Assembly (NCBI GenBank): GCA_030267565.1
Contig: BRXU01000036.1
Coordinates: 310,001-374,000, forward strand
Origin: Pleodorina starrii
Lineage: Eukaryota > Chlorophyta > Chlorophyceae > Chlamydomonadales > Volvocaceae
Length of the DNA stretch: 64,000 bases
Reading direction: 5' to 3'
A program made the translations under genes and the position numbers. Under the pieces are notes generated by a model. That model was given only the letters and a program-made list of their open reading frames with translations. It had not been told where the DNA came from and ran no database searches. Positions 53,073-64,000 of this stretch are shown here, piece by piece. Numbering within the stretch: position 1 is the first letter of the stretch; each line of letters starts with the position of its first letter.

Positions 53073-54688
53073 GGTGCACCAACGACTGTAATAGAGGTCA
53101 GGTGTGAGGTCAAGCGCCTGGACTTCCGCGCGATCAAGATCATTCATGACAGCTTCAATTCAATCTCAACCGGTAACCGCGCATTGTCGTACAGCTTTTG
53201 TCATGCGTACGATAATCTAGAAGTTTAGGCGATGCGAGACATCCGTAGACCTGCAAGCTTGCCGTCAAACCTTTGGCGGATCATTCTTTCAGACCCGGGC
53301 AGCGTGATTTACCTTCTGCTTTTGCGCCAGCCCCCAGGGGTTGTGCTTTTGCATGGGGCAACAGGCACGACGGAGTCAACGGTCAGCTGTGACGACACGA
53401 GGGATGTACAACGATCGCTGTCGGGACAGCGGATCCCGTCCATTCTTGCACGCCCAAAAGTCTGGGTTCGCCGTTACGTTGCATGCAACTTTGGCGCAGT
53501 TCAGAGCGAGCGCGCTCAGTGCTGTCTTGCGTCTAAACCATCACACCGCACACCACCCTGCCTGCTGCATAGCGCGCGTCATGCAACAGACGAAACACCC
53601 CGCGCCGCCGCCCTGCTCTTTCGTTCCGAGCAGCTACACCGTACTGCCCAAAGCGGGGGCACGGATGGTGCCGCGTCCGTGCACAAATGTCCTGCCGGGC
53701 GCACGGCGACTGTACATATGTATCAAATATAAGAAAACCGCACACCACCTAACCGCGGGTTTCTGTGTCCGGCGAATCCTCATCTCCAAATGCCACATGT
53801 GAAAGCCCTCCCACACACGCGCGCCGCGCCATCCCGCCACACTGTCCAGGCCAACATGAAGCCTTGCATCGCGTGGGGAAAATTTGGTGGGACCAGCACC
53901 GCTAGCGCGGCAGCCCCCCGACAAACGGCTGGGAGGCCGCCCACGAAGCCATGCGCAACGCACCATGTACACGCACGAGTTTCCAAATGCTGTCTGTTCT
54001 CGATGTACCGTACTCTGAATACAGCTCTCCCGCCGGGTGCAGCATCGCATCACTACTGAGGCGGAGCCTGCTGGGTCCACTGCTGTCGAAAAGTCATGGC
54101 CCCCTCCTACATCCGCGGGCGTCCGTCCGTGCGTGCCCCATGCCTACGGTATCAAATCGCCTGCGGTGCAGTACCTACCCTAAGCGCCATCGCCCGATTG
54201 CGCGTCTTTTGACGCTTCCGCGCGCGATGCAAAATTCATTCCAGCAGCTGTTACCTGGTCTCCTACCTGGGGTCATAACGGTCACACGCGCTACTCTGCG
54301 CCCACTGCCCCGCCTGGTCTGCGTCTCGGGATGCACACTCTCGGGCAAAAGTCAGGTCGTCAACCCATCCTGCAGCACACTGCCCCCTAATACCGCGCAT
54401 CGCATTAAGCCCCTCCCCCATTCGGCTGTGCAGTCAAGTCATGTTCGCGAGGAGTATGCCCCCGCGCGCAAGTACTAGTCAGTCACGCAAGTCACGCACT
54501 CGGCACCCCACACATCAGTGCAATGATTGTGTTCGTACTTCACAGGACGCACGGAGCAAAAAAACGTTGAATACCCAAGATAAGACGGACGGACGGACGA
54601 AGGGGCGCCGCCCGCACGGGGCAGGCAGAGAGCGCCCTACCCTACCCTACCCTACCCGCGCACGCACGCAGGCCACGCTCCCCCGAAC
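53073..54688. other. Aminotransferase upstream region and glycosyltransferase 3' flank
   Basis: No gene recognised. Composition is ordinary and free of G-runs. A short (CTACC)n repeat lies at 54635-54656. Confidence 0.6.
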
Positions 54689-55150
54689 TCATGCCCAGAT
54701 CATGGATATAGACCGCACGCGGATGTCCGACGAGCCCGCAACGGCTATGAGTCGGTACTTGCCCGCGTGTGCGCTGGACGCGGGGCAGGGGTTCGCTCGC
54801 GCCTGGCTGGCCCCGGGCCGGAACGCCCCGATCGTCAGGTCTCGTTTCGTGTTGGTCTCAAAGCTGATGGCGAAGACGGTCGTCTCGTCGAACTGGACGC
54901 TGGCGCCCGTGATGTACTCCCCGGGCTGCAGCTCATACTGACCCGCCTCGCCGTCTTCCCCGCCGTGGAGCGCCGTGGCCGTGCCGCCGTATGAGAACCG
55001 CAGCGCAAAGACCATGCTCTCGCTCGGGGTGACGATTGCGCGGTAAAAGATGCCGGTGATGGACGCCTTGCCCCAGGACGAAAAGGCGAGGTCGTCGAAC
55101 GCGGACCCGTCTGTCGTATCGCCGTACGGCCCCATGATGAGATTGCACGC
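54689..55150 (-). other. Jacalin-like lectin domain of the glycosyltransferase
   Basis: Final 150 residues, all in the last exon. They contain a GPYG start, two beta-strand-rich repeats, HGGEDGEAGQYEL and EYITGASV, as in jacalin-related mannose/galactose-binding domains. No stop or frameshift separates it from the catalytic part. Confidence 0.65.
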
Positions 55151-58100
55151 TTGGGGCATCGGCGGCGGCGGCGAGGGCAGGTTGTGGCGCTCGAGGAACA
55201 TGCCCGTGAAGTTCAGTTTGTTCATATCGATGACTCTGAAGTTGTGGATGTCCGGGAGCTCCGAATCCTTGCCTGTGGAACGCAAGGGGCAGCGGACGCG
55301 CATACGGAACGGCGTAAAGGCGGTCATGCCTCGTGACGAGCGGGACTGAAGGGCCTACGCAGCGAAGGGGACTACCGCTAGGGCGGCGCCGTGCTGGGGC
55401 CATGAACCGCGCGTCGCCGCCCGCCGGCTGGCGCCTTACGGCTTCTCCCGCGGCCGTCCGTCCAACGAGGTCCCGTTCCCCGCGGTTCCCCGCGCGCTCC
55501 GGAACCACTCACGCATGGGCACGCACTGCGTCGACATGCAGAACTTGGTGTCGCTCCACAGGATGGCCAGTCGGTCCAACGCGCCGCTGCGCTCCACCAG
55601 CGACCAGGGGATCTTGGGGCCGACCCCGCCCGGCAGGCGCAAGTGGAAGTCCTGGAGGGAGGGCGGAGTGGGAGTGGGCGACCGACCGTGCACTTGCGCT
55701 GATAAAGAGCGGGCGACCGTGCACTTCCGCTCAGCACATCTGCTTCTTCTTCGCCGGTGGCTTCCGGCGCAGCAAACAGTCGACTGCCGTGCGTAACGTG
55801 ACGTGCGGGGGTTGCACAGTTCCCGAAAGGTGGGGTCTTCCAACCCCGCTGGTTGCCCACTGGTCTCCCCACCTACCGTATTGGACTGCCCCGCCCCACC
55901 TCCGCCATCGCGCCAGGGCGCTCTCCTTTGCATCCCTTCATACCACGCCCAACCCAACCCAACCCCCAATCCCCCCGATCCCATCCTTCCCCGCCTTGCC
56001 TTGGCCCAGGGCACGTAGCCCACGCGCACGGTGGGGTCGATCACGACCTTCCTGGCGCCCAGCCGCCGATAGTCCTCGCAGAGGAGCGAGCACTCGCTGA
56101 TGTCGCACTCGCCCTCGTCAACCAGGCCCGTGCGGAAGCGGACGCCTACAGGGGTCGCAGGTCGTCCATTTGCGGGAAACCAGTGCGTTCAAGTGCGTGA
56201 AGCGTTGGAACTCTGCTCCTCTGCGCTAGGATCCCGCAAGGCCAGGCACTTTTCTCGCCGTCCGCATCTCGCGCGCGCAGAACCCCGACTGGGCGCTCGC
56301 GGCCGTTGCTGTGTGCTGTCGCGCGTACCGTACTCGTTCGTCCGGGCTGGTCTGGCGGCGACGCGGTCGCTGTGCCTCTCGTCTTTGTAAGGTTACAGGC
56401 AGGTGTTCGGTAAGTACCGTATTGCTCCCAGGTTCCGGGTCCGTTCGTTAACGCCGTCTCCGTCCCTTCGCTGCGGTATCTTCTTTTTCAACCCCGACTG
56501 GCGCCTACCGTATTTTCCTTGGGCTTCACAGCCTGTACGCCGGGCCGTGCTGCAACGCTCTGCTGTGGACGACCATGGCCAGTCAGTCCACATCGTGCCC
56601 CCCGCACAGACCCCCCCTCATCCCGTCATCCCCTCATCCGCCCACTAGGATTTCCCATCAAGGGTCTGGACACGTACCGGCGTGGAAATGGGTGGCGTTT
56701 ATGAGCGCTGCTCCGTTCCAGCAGCATTTGACCGGGACGGGCAGGCCGCGGTGCAGCAAGTCCAGGGTCCGGGTGTCGCGCGCCAGCGGGTCCTCCTTGA
56801 TGAACTGCGGCACAACCGGCGTAGCGGCATAACCGGCGGTAAGTCGACAACCGGCGTAGCGGCACCACCGGCGGTAAGTCAACAAGCGGCGGTAGGTCGA
56901 CAAGCGGCGGTAAGCCGACAAGCGGCGGTAAGCCGACAACCAGCGGTAAACCAACAACCATAACCGCATGTTTGCGGCTTTTGAACTCTGTTACGGCAAG
57001 CCGCCGCAATCGCCAAACAGCAAGCTTGTAGCTGCCTCAGGGCGCTTGGCAGCAAGCGGCTGCATGACTTGCTGTGTCGGCAGCAAGGCTGCTACGCGGA
57101 CCCCAGGGGACAAGTTGTTTGCTGTAAAACCCACTGCTTCATGCGCTATCCATTCATTGTGTCGTACCGGGTTGCCTCCGAGGTCCTTAGAAACCCAGGT
57201 ATCTGCAGGGTGGAGCGAAAGCACGAAAGCAGCGTTGGGTCAGCTCGCAGGTCCAGGGATGGGTCAGCTCGCAGGTCCAGGGATGGGTCAGCTGCCAGGT
57301 CCAGGGATGGGTCAGCTGCCAGGTCCAGGGATGGGTCAGCTCGCAGGTCCAGGGACGGGTCAGCTCGCAGGTCCAGGGATGGGTCAGCTCGCAGGTCCAG
57401 GGATGGGTCAGCTGCCAGGTCCAGGGATGGGTCAGCTACCAGGTCCAGGGATGGGTCAGCTCGCCGTTGGTTACGCACCGGGAGGGGCAGTCAGTGTGGG
57501 CAGTCAGTGTTGTGTCAAACCTACCGAAAAACTCGTATCTGGGTTTGACCCGGGCCTCCTGCACCCGCGCGTCCGCCTCCGCCTGCCGAGAGGCCTCGTC
57601 GGCGTGCACCTGCGTCATGCGCTTCACCGCCGAGTGCCAGTTGGCCCGGCCCGGCAGGAGCTGCAGCACCTCGTGCTCCGGAATGGTCCCGTGCCCGTGT
57701 CCGTGGGCATGGGCGTAATGGGCGCCGTGCGCGTTCGTGCGCACGGCCATCAGCCGGCGCGAGGGGGCGACGCCCGGCTGGTGCGCCACACCAGCCATGC
57801 GGCCCTTCTTATCGCCAATGTACACCTGTGTGCCAAGGCAGGTAAGAGGCAGGCTGGCTTGACGGCTTGCGGTAAACGATGTGGGTTCGAAATTTGCAGC
57901 GGCGGCGGCAGCGTTCGGGCGTACCTCGAAGTCCAAGCCGCAGGCAATGTCGGCGCCGAAGTGGCCAAGCCGCAGGAAGTCGGGAGCACAGAAGAAAACT
58001 GCAGGCCGCCATACGCGGGCATTTACACACACGAGGGGATTTCAGATCAAGGGCTTGCGACCTAGACATCAAGCCCTAGACACTGAACAGCCATGCAGTG

Positions 58101-59451
58101 AAGGGCGCACTGTGCCACATGCCGAGCACGGCCTGCAGTGCGCAGCTATTCAGCCTGGACGAACGAAGCTTGGCGGCATTCGAGATTTGACCCAAGTGGC
58201 AAACCCGTGTGCGAGGCACTGGCCCTGTCCCCCGTGCGCCAGAGCCGGCCTCCAAGCATCATCGTGGCGATCCGAGCGAGGCGACAACAACTGGGTTCGG
58301 TGCACAACTGGGTGCGACAGCTGGGTTGTTGCGAGGCGACAACATCAACTGGGTTCGGCGCACAACCGAGGGAAGTCAGCATCAGAACGTACCATCGTTC
58401 ATGAAGAGCACGTATTGGTAGGTCCCGCCGGCTCCGCTGTACAGCGGCTCCAGGGCAGCGTTCCGGAGGGTGGAGGCGTACTGCGGCGCGGTTGGGAGTG
58501 TATCAGCTTTCCCCCGCATGCGAAATTCTCTTTATATCCCCCGCACGCGCCTCGCCCCAAACATGCAGCCGTGTGCAGCCGGGCACCACCACACCCCCCG
58601 GGACGCACCTGCACCTTGTGCTCCTTCCGGAATTTGCCAGAGAAGGGGTCCAGGACCACACCGCGCGTCAGGGGCCCGTTCGTAACAATGAACGTGCGCA
58701 GGCCCGCTGCTTGCCACAGCGCTTCGGCAATTCTGAGCCACGCCGCCGTGTTATCCATGCTGCCGCTCTCGTACACAGATATGTGCACCGAGCTTCCCTC
58801 CCAGCGCAAGCTTTCTTCGGCTGTTAAGTTGTGGAAATATGTATTTAGCATTCGTGAGTTGCCCTGAAGAAGGAAACTTAGGCGCAAGACCTCCACAATC
58901 CAGTACTGCGCGCAACATCACAGACGATCGAGTCAGTCCGGGTCAAGCGCGCACGAACGTAACCCGTCGCCTACCGGCATGATTGCTTCGCAGTTCATCA
59001 GGTTGGCCGCAATTAAGTACCGAAAGCGGCCAGGCGGTCCACGAGGAGCGCCGGGCCGCTCCAGGCACGGTGGAGCGACGCCCATTCCACGGATTGCCGC
59101 GAGTAGTTCCACCGCATCTGGCAAGAACTCATGTACTTCGTGAGGAATTGCTTTAAGCGCACGGAGCCCCCGGACGAGCGATATTGGCGGGACGGTAGAC
59201 ATAGCTGCAGCCAGGGCCTCGGAAACCGCGCTTGCTAACGCTGGCGATTGCTTTGTCTTATCCCGCAGAGCAGTGGCCCGGGCCTGTATTGCTGCAAGCT
59301 GCTGTTCCGTTGGCGAAGATACTTTGGGAATGAAGAAGGATAAGTCCTCCTCGTCGGGCGGCTCTGTGGCGCCGAATGCGTGACTGCATCGAATACTCCA
59401 TAATAAGGATATAACAATCACTTGCAAGAGGTAGAGCCCCAACGAAGCCAT
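54689..59451 (-). CDS. GT69/CAP59-like glycosyltransferase with C-terminal jacalin-like lectin domain
   Basis: Ten exons give 750 residues plus stop: 59451-58975, 58905-58609, 58480-58393, 57998-57925, 57825-57525, 57202-57168, 56804-56678, 56145-56015, 55651-55513, 55272-54689. Residues 3-25 are a hydrophobic signal anchor, suggesting a type II Golgi or secreted protein. The core follows the CAP59/CMT1 (fungal alpha-1,3-mannosyltransferase) family: RYLIAANLMNCEAIMP, VHISVYESGSMDNTAAWL, YASTLRNAALEPL, VLFMNDV, FCAPDFLRLGHFGADIACGL, DTWVSKDLGGNP, LPVPVKCCWNGAALINA, FRTGLVDEGECDISECSLLC. Residues about 600-750 form a jacalin-like fold (GPYGDTTDGSAFDD, HGGEDGE, GEYITGASVQF, FAISFETN). Donor and acceptor acting on sugars are unknown. 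Residues about 313-400 are a His/Ala-rich insert not typical of the family. The donor at 56014 is the weakest junction. Alternative upstream ATGs exist (to 59616), but 59451 begins the signal anchor. Confidence 0.8.
56447..56495 (+). repeat. Dispersed repeat, copy 3 (CCGTCCCTTCGCTGCGGTAT core)
   Basis: Preceded by GTTAACGCCGTCT and followed by CTTCTTTTTCAACCCCGAC, closely matching copy 2 at 37994. It sits antisense in the glycosyltransferase intron 56146-56677. Confidence 0.75.
56812..56962. repeat. About 17-21-bp AAGCGGCGGTAAGCCGAC minisatellite
   Basis: Seven to eight irregular units of CAAGCGGCGGTAAG(C/T)CGA in intron 56805-57167, directly next to the exon acceptor. Confidence 0.9.
57236..57470. 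repeat. 24-bp GGTCCAGGGATGGGTCAGCT minisatellite
   Basis: Nearly ten copies of a 24-base unit, two variants alternating (CTCGCA or CTGCCA at the junction), in glycosyltransferase intron 57203-57524. It is a multiple of three and open on both strands, but lies outside the exon model. Confidence 0.95.
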
Positions 59452-62237
59452 CTCGACTCTACCCTCTTGGGCTCGTTTCCTAAGTTGCCTAAAATTGCAT
59501 TGTGGCCCAAGAAGTATACCAAAGAGATATGTGCTGCTCAGGCAGAGTTCTGAATTTGTCAGCCCGCCACCACCATGCGTCGATGCGTGCGGTAGCTCGT
59601 ACATCGTTGCATGCATGCATGTTGAACTGTCTATGCTCGTGTATGTTATATCACAGCTCTTACCGTATATATTCTGGGTGCGTTCTGACGTGGCATCGCT
59701 AGGTAAATCGTGCGCAGCTTATGGCAGCGGTTGCCCCGGGTACAGCTAGGTGCGAAAGGATTTCATTGCTGAACAGGCACAGGCCCTCGCGAGAGGCAAC
59801 TTTATTTGCAATTGCCGATTGGGCCGTTGGTTCGTAGTGTTATAACTGCAGGGCTTTGCACCAGTGGATGCCCTTTGGATGTTTGGAACTAATAAATGCC
59901 AATCTAGAATGAAGTTGGTAAAACTACGTAATCAAGCTCATCATACTTGTAACAATGCAAGGCATGCCCAGTCAGCCGGCACGCCAGCGCCCGTTTCGCC
60001 CGTCTACATCGACACGCAACGACACCGTCAACGCCCGCGACTCGAATTGAATACCCGGGGCGGCCGCTTTCCGGTTCACCATGCAACTGTAGATGTTTTC
60101 CAGGTTTCCGGGGCTGGACGCGCGGATGCGACGCTGCCATCCATGGAACATGGGAGGCGGTTTATGGGTGCAGCCCTAACGCAGACTCTATCCTGATCTC
60201 TGGCCTCAGGCGTACGGAGAAGGCCATGATTTGCGTGTTGATAAACTGCTGGGGCCATCTTAGGATGTTCGCGGCCCCGGGAATCCCGCTTGGAGTACGG
60301 GATTCGGTGGGTCACAGACATCGTTTCCTTGGGGAGTGGGGATGGATGAGCTGGCGCGTGCGCGGCCGGAGGACCCGCAAGCGGAGGATCCGCGATAAGC
60401 TTGTCCTTTGACCACGTCTTGGCTTGTTTCGCTGGGGGCTTCTGAGGACGGATGCCCTATTGCACCCTACGGCACCAAGTGAATCGTGGTCGGGTCAGGT
60501 AGCGGTCAGGTCTGTTGCGGTTGTGTTGTTACAGTGGACTCCAGGATCCGGAAGAGTTGAGCCGGTGGGCAAGCTGGCCGTGCACTGCAGCGGACACGAC
60601 CGGAGATAAGGAAAGCACACCGGACTAGATCGCATTAGTCACCCATACAGGAAAGAGTCCCACCCTTTGCGCGGTGCTCCCAGGGCCGCGAAGCCCCGAA
60701 GGCGGCTCCAAGCGTTGACGGCCACACAATTAATGGCTCTGTCCGTAAGGCTGGGGCCAGGCCTGGCCAGGCAGCTGTGCAGGGTCGGCTTTCATTGGCC
60801 GCGGCTACGAAGCTTCGAAGCCCGTGCTCCACGGCAGACACCGCAATAAGGACGACAGCACACAGAACTCTTACTGTAGCTTGGACGCGTCAAACCCCCT
60901 CGCGCAGCACCGGCCATCCGAGTGACAGCGCCAGCTGGTCAGGGGCTGGTCTGTTGGCGCGTGTTGGCGCGTGTAATTGTGAGCGGCTAGGGCCCGTCAC
61001 TGATCACCCGTGGTCGCAGATCTCTGCTGGATAAAAGCCATTGACTCTCTGGGTGGCTTGTGCCGTATGACCTGGCTGCGCTTTTCATTGCCCTGAAAGT
61101 TTTGACCAGCATTGACCTACTCGCTGCAGTGCACGGTCAGCTGGCAAGCTACCCTCCGAACGACCCTTCGGAGGGTCTCGAGCCCACAGTAAAAACCACG
61201 ACAAGCACATACATTACGTCAACGCGCGCCATGTGATTAAAAGATGCCCCTCTGCGCTGTGCGTCTTGGGTCGGAAGGTTTGGTGCTGTACCCATTGGAT
61301 TTGCTGCTGCCTTGTCATCATTCTGTCTTCGCATACACCTTCAACCCTGAGTCTTCACGAGGCGAAGTCTACCCCTAACGATCCCTGGGCATTTACGCTT
61401 GTCGCCAGGAACCTATTTTGGGGCAAAGCCCCTTGCCCCCTGCCGCGGAGCGGCTTCGGAGGGCGGCGCCCCCTGGCGTCGGGCTCCGCCCTTCTTCCCA
61501 GCTTCGTCCAAGAAAGCTTCCGCATAAACGCGCATGCGCACCAACTTCCGCACCGGCGCCAATCATAAGTATTCAAGGAAAGGCGAGCAGCCGAGGTTTG
61601 CGGCGACCTAATCCAGCAGCGCCGAGTCGCCTGCACCGTCTGCGCGTCTGGCACTTCTTTGCTTGTCCGAGCCAAATCCCATCGGGTCGACGCGAACGAG
61701 AAGCCCCGGGATGAGCGGCTTGAGCTCAGCAACTTGGAGGGGCTCTGTCTGACCTTGCCCAGTCTCACATTCCGGGGATGCGTTCTGTTTGACGGGCGAG
61801 GGTGAGACGCACCACGGTGCGGCTGACTGTCCGCCGAAGAAGCTGCAGATCATGGCTGTCGATTTGATAAGTATGGTTCCGTACATCGTGTTGATTATCA
61901 GAGAATACATCGTGTTGATTATCAGAGAGTAAACTTCGAGGGTTGACGGGGCATAACGCATTATAAGTTCTCCCATGTTGTACATTGTTGTACCGCCTCG
62001 CGCTGCGCGTGCTGTCCATGCACGGCAAAACTGCTTCTTGCAAACCCTTTCTTGTCACCTAGGTTTTGATGTTCAAGGAAACGAATGTTGAAGGGGAACA
62101 TATTACCATAACTTCTCAATCGGATATGCCCTTGTGCATCCATCAGCTGCAACCATCAGTGTAGTTTAGTGATCATTGGTTTAAGTGTCTGTAGTAAACC
62201 AACGTACTTCATCCTTGCTTACTGAAACCACAGCGCC
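59452..62237. other. Head-to-head intergenic region between the glycosyltransferase and MOB1
   Basis: Divergent promoters are expected here. No coding family recognised. It includes a GC-rich segment at 61420-61520 with several short palindromes (GGGGCAAAGCCCC, CCGCGGAGCGG) and the duplication at 61877-61928. Confidence 0.6.
61877..61928. repeat. Two-copy 24-bp tandem duplication
   Basis: ACATCGTGTTGATTATCAGA followed by GA(G/A) is present twice in direct succession, with one copy ending GAATAC and the other GAGTAA. Confidence 0.9.
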
Positions 62238-63973
62238 ATGTTCGGACTCAGGTATCGGGCACAGCCGCGGTGCCCACGCGTAAGCAGCACCAGGAATTCT
62301 TTTGTGAGCAGCTGTTTTGCTTATTTACAGCTCACGAAACACCAAGACGTTTCGGCCGCGCAAGAGCACGCCCGTTGGCAGCAAGGTAGGTCGTTCGCAA
62401 CAATTGGTAGAAGTGCCAGAGGAATGCACAACTTGAGTTACCCTGCTGGTGAGGCATGCTTGACATGTAACTGTAGGGTCTGCAACTCAAGCGTCACATC
62501 GATGCGACGCTGGGCAGCGGCAACATTATGGAGGCAGTGAAGCTGCCTCCCGGCGAAGACCTCAACGAATGGCTTGCTGTCAACACGGTGGACTTTTACA
62601 ACGCCATCAGTATACTGTACGCGACATTGGAGGAGTTTTGCACGGATCGCTCATGCGAAATTATGTGCGCGGGCGGGAAGGTGCGGGTACCTGTGGCCCC
62701 CGGGTTTGGGTGGCGACGTACGTGCGCGATGCACTGTTCGGGGCTTTGGGTGAGGGGAACAGCAAATGCTGGAAAAGAGCGTTAATCAAAATGATGATTT
62801 GGTGCGCAATCCTAAGAACGGTAGGTCCCCAGCTAACAGTCTTCTCCTTCCGCTTGCCGCTGAACGTGTACACGGCAGCCTTGTTTCGGGTGTACGTCGA
62901 CGGCCTCGAATGTGCGGGGGGAGGTTGCATCTCGATGATCGCCGACAGGAAAAGCACGGGTTTCTACTGGCTTGCCTGGCTGCGGCTGCCGTGCTTCATG
63001 CGAGCCCCATCGGCTCCTGTGCTTCATGCATACCGCTTCCTGTGCTCCGGTCCTCCTCTGGCAATTTTTTTGTTGCCCATCAGTACGATTGCAATTTTTT
63101 GTTGCCCATCAGTACGAGTACCTGTGGGCTGACGGCGTCAAGGTTAAAAAGCCCATTCGGTGTTCGGCGCCCGAGTACATCAACAAACTGTACGACTGGA
63201 TTGAGGAGCAGGTATGAGGCATCCATTTCACATGGTAATGGTAATAGATGGATTGGAGGTTGGATGTGGGTCAGGACAATCTGTTGGCAGAGTGAAGGTT
63301 CACGAGCAGCAGGGTACGTGGCCCAGCGCGGCCGTGGTGCTGCAACCCAGGTGTCCGTTGTCTTGTGCTTCGTTGGGCCAAAGGCCCTAGTTGGCATTTC
63401 GGGGTATTCCCCAGACCTTACATTCCCCCCTCCCTTTGGAGGTCACGGCCCGGGCCCGTTATAGCCCCCCTAACTCCCTTGCGCCACTGTTTGGCCCTGT
63501 TTTGTCCACCAGATTGACGACGACCGGATCTTTCCCCAGCAGTTCGGCTCGCCATTCCCGCCAAACTTCATGGACGTGACGAAAACCATCTTCAAGCGCC
63601 TCTTCCGGGTGTACGCGCACATTTATCACTCGCATTTCAAGGCGATATGCTCGCTGGGCGAGGAGGCGCACCTGAACACGTGCTTCAAGCACTTCATATT
63701 CTTCGTGACGGTAAGGGGCTAGGGTGAGGGTATTGCAGTTCACTGATCTGTTACATGGCCCTGTGTTTGTTGGGTCTGTATGGAGTCATCCCGCGGGGGT
63801 GATGTACGACAAACTGGAGTCATCGTGCCTTCGTCACAGGTGTGCACTTTGCCCCTTTCCGGCTCTGTATGCAGCACTACAACCTGGTTGACGAGAAGGA
63901 GCTGGCACCGCTTCAGGAGCTCATCGACACGTTCTTGGGCAACGGGCGGCAAGGTAGCACGGGCGCCACTTGA
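62238..63973 (+). CDS. MOB1: MOB1 kinase activator
   Basis: Co-activator of NDR/LATS-type kinases in cell-division and growth control. Six exons give 222 residues plus stop: 62238-62251, 62331-62385, 62477-62680, 63113-63211, 63513-63710, 63875-63973. The start MFGL continues as SSRNTKTFRPRKSTPVGSK, then LKRHIDATLGSGN, LPPGEDLNEWLAVNTVDFYN, EEFCTDRSCEIM (two zinc cysteines), YLWADGVKVKKPIRCSAPEY, RLFRVYAHIYHSHF (zinc histidines), EEAHLNTCFKHFIFF and KELAPLQELID. Length agrees with animal and plant MOB1 (about 215). All phases match. The 5' end is short but starts with a normal MOB1 N-terminus. Confidence 0.96.
63061..63116 (+). repeat. Tandem duplication spanning a MOB1 splice acceptor
   Basis: GCAATTTTTTGTTGCCCATC followed by AGTACGA occurs twice, about 29 bases apart, so there are two identical CATCAG/TACGA acceptors. 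Only the second (exon from 63113) keeps the MOB1 frame. Confidence 0.85.
63364..63441 (-). mobile_element. Partial or solo relative of the TRIM-like element in a MOB1 intron
   Basis: The minus strand reads CCTCCAAAGGGAGGGGGGAA, then TGTAAGGTCTGGGGA, CCCCGAAATGCCAACTAG and GGCCTTTGGCC, ending GCACA. This parallels the polypurine tract and 3' repeat at 31693-31767 (CCTCCAAAGGGGGGGGAG, TGTAACGTCTGGGAG, CCCGGAAATGTCAACTAG). No second repeat was found nearby, so it is a solo or truncated copy. Confidence 0.55.
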
Positions 63974-64000
63974 GAAGCTACGTCAATCAGGCGCCACACT

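Noticed and set aside
57236..57470. CRISPR-like array
   Set aside because: Units are contiguous with no spacers, in a eukaryotic intron; it is a minisatellite.

Overview
The window is nuclear DNA of a flagellated green alga, probably of the Chlamydomonas/Volvox group. The reasons are intron-dense GC-rich genes, many short CCCTAAAA/TTTTAGGG tracts (the Chlamydomonas-type telomere word), an axonemal dynein motor, and an LL-diaminopimelate aminotransferase with a transit-peptide-like N-terminus. Gene models were assembled by hand from splice sites, reading phase and protein-family motifs. All six intact models close in frame, and all but one of their introns are GT-AG.

Layout. (1) 1-23587, + strand: the C-terminal 2,358 residues of an axonemal (probably inner-arm) dynein heavy chain in 44 exons, from the end of AAA3 to the stop codon. 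(2) 23588-27207: no gene recognised. (3) 27208-35249, - strand: a 799-residue P2B (PMCA-like) P-type ATPase homologue in 18 exons, in which every catalytic signature motif is replaced although the frame is open; a TRIM-like small LTR element sits in one intron. (4) 35943-37541, - strand: a frameshifted tyrosine-recombinase relic. (5) 38044-45224, - strand: TRM11-type tRNA (guanine-N2) methyltransferase, 490 residues, 11 exons. (6) 45225-47120: no gene recognised. (7) 47121-53072, - strand: LL-diaminopimelate aminotransferase, 439 residues, 14 exons. (8) 53073-54688: no gene recognised. (9) 54689-59451, - strand: a GT69/CAP59-like glycosyltransferase with an N-terminal signal anchor and a C-terminal jacalin-like lectin domain, 750 residues, 10 exons. 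(10) 59452-62237: head-to-head intergenic space. (11) 62238-63973, + strand: MOB1 kinase activator, 222 residues, 6 exons.

The genes are functionally unrelated: ciliary motility, membrane transport homologue, tRNA modification, lysine biosynthesis, secretory glycosylation, and cell-cycle/Hippo-type signalling. Nothing suggests an operon-like unit.

Two intron styles alternate in blocks. In the dynein gene, most of TRM11 and most of the aminotransferase, introns tend to begin with G-runs and end with C-runs, often with telomere-like words near the ends. In the ATPase, glycosyltransferase and MOB1 genes the introns look ordinary. The most unusual items are the motif-less P-type ATPase, the glycosyltransferase-jacalin fusion, the self-complementary intron design, and several short sequences shared between introns.
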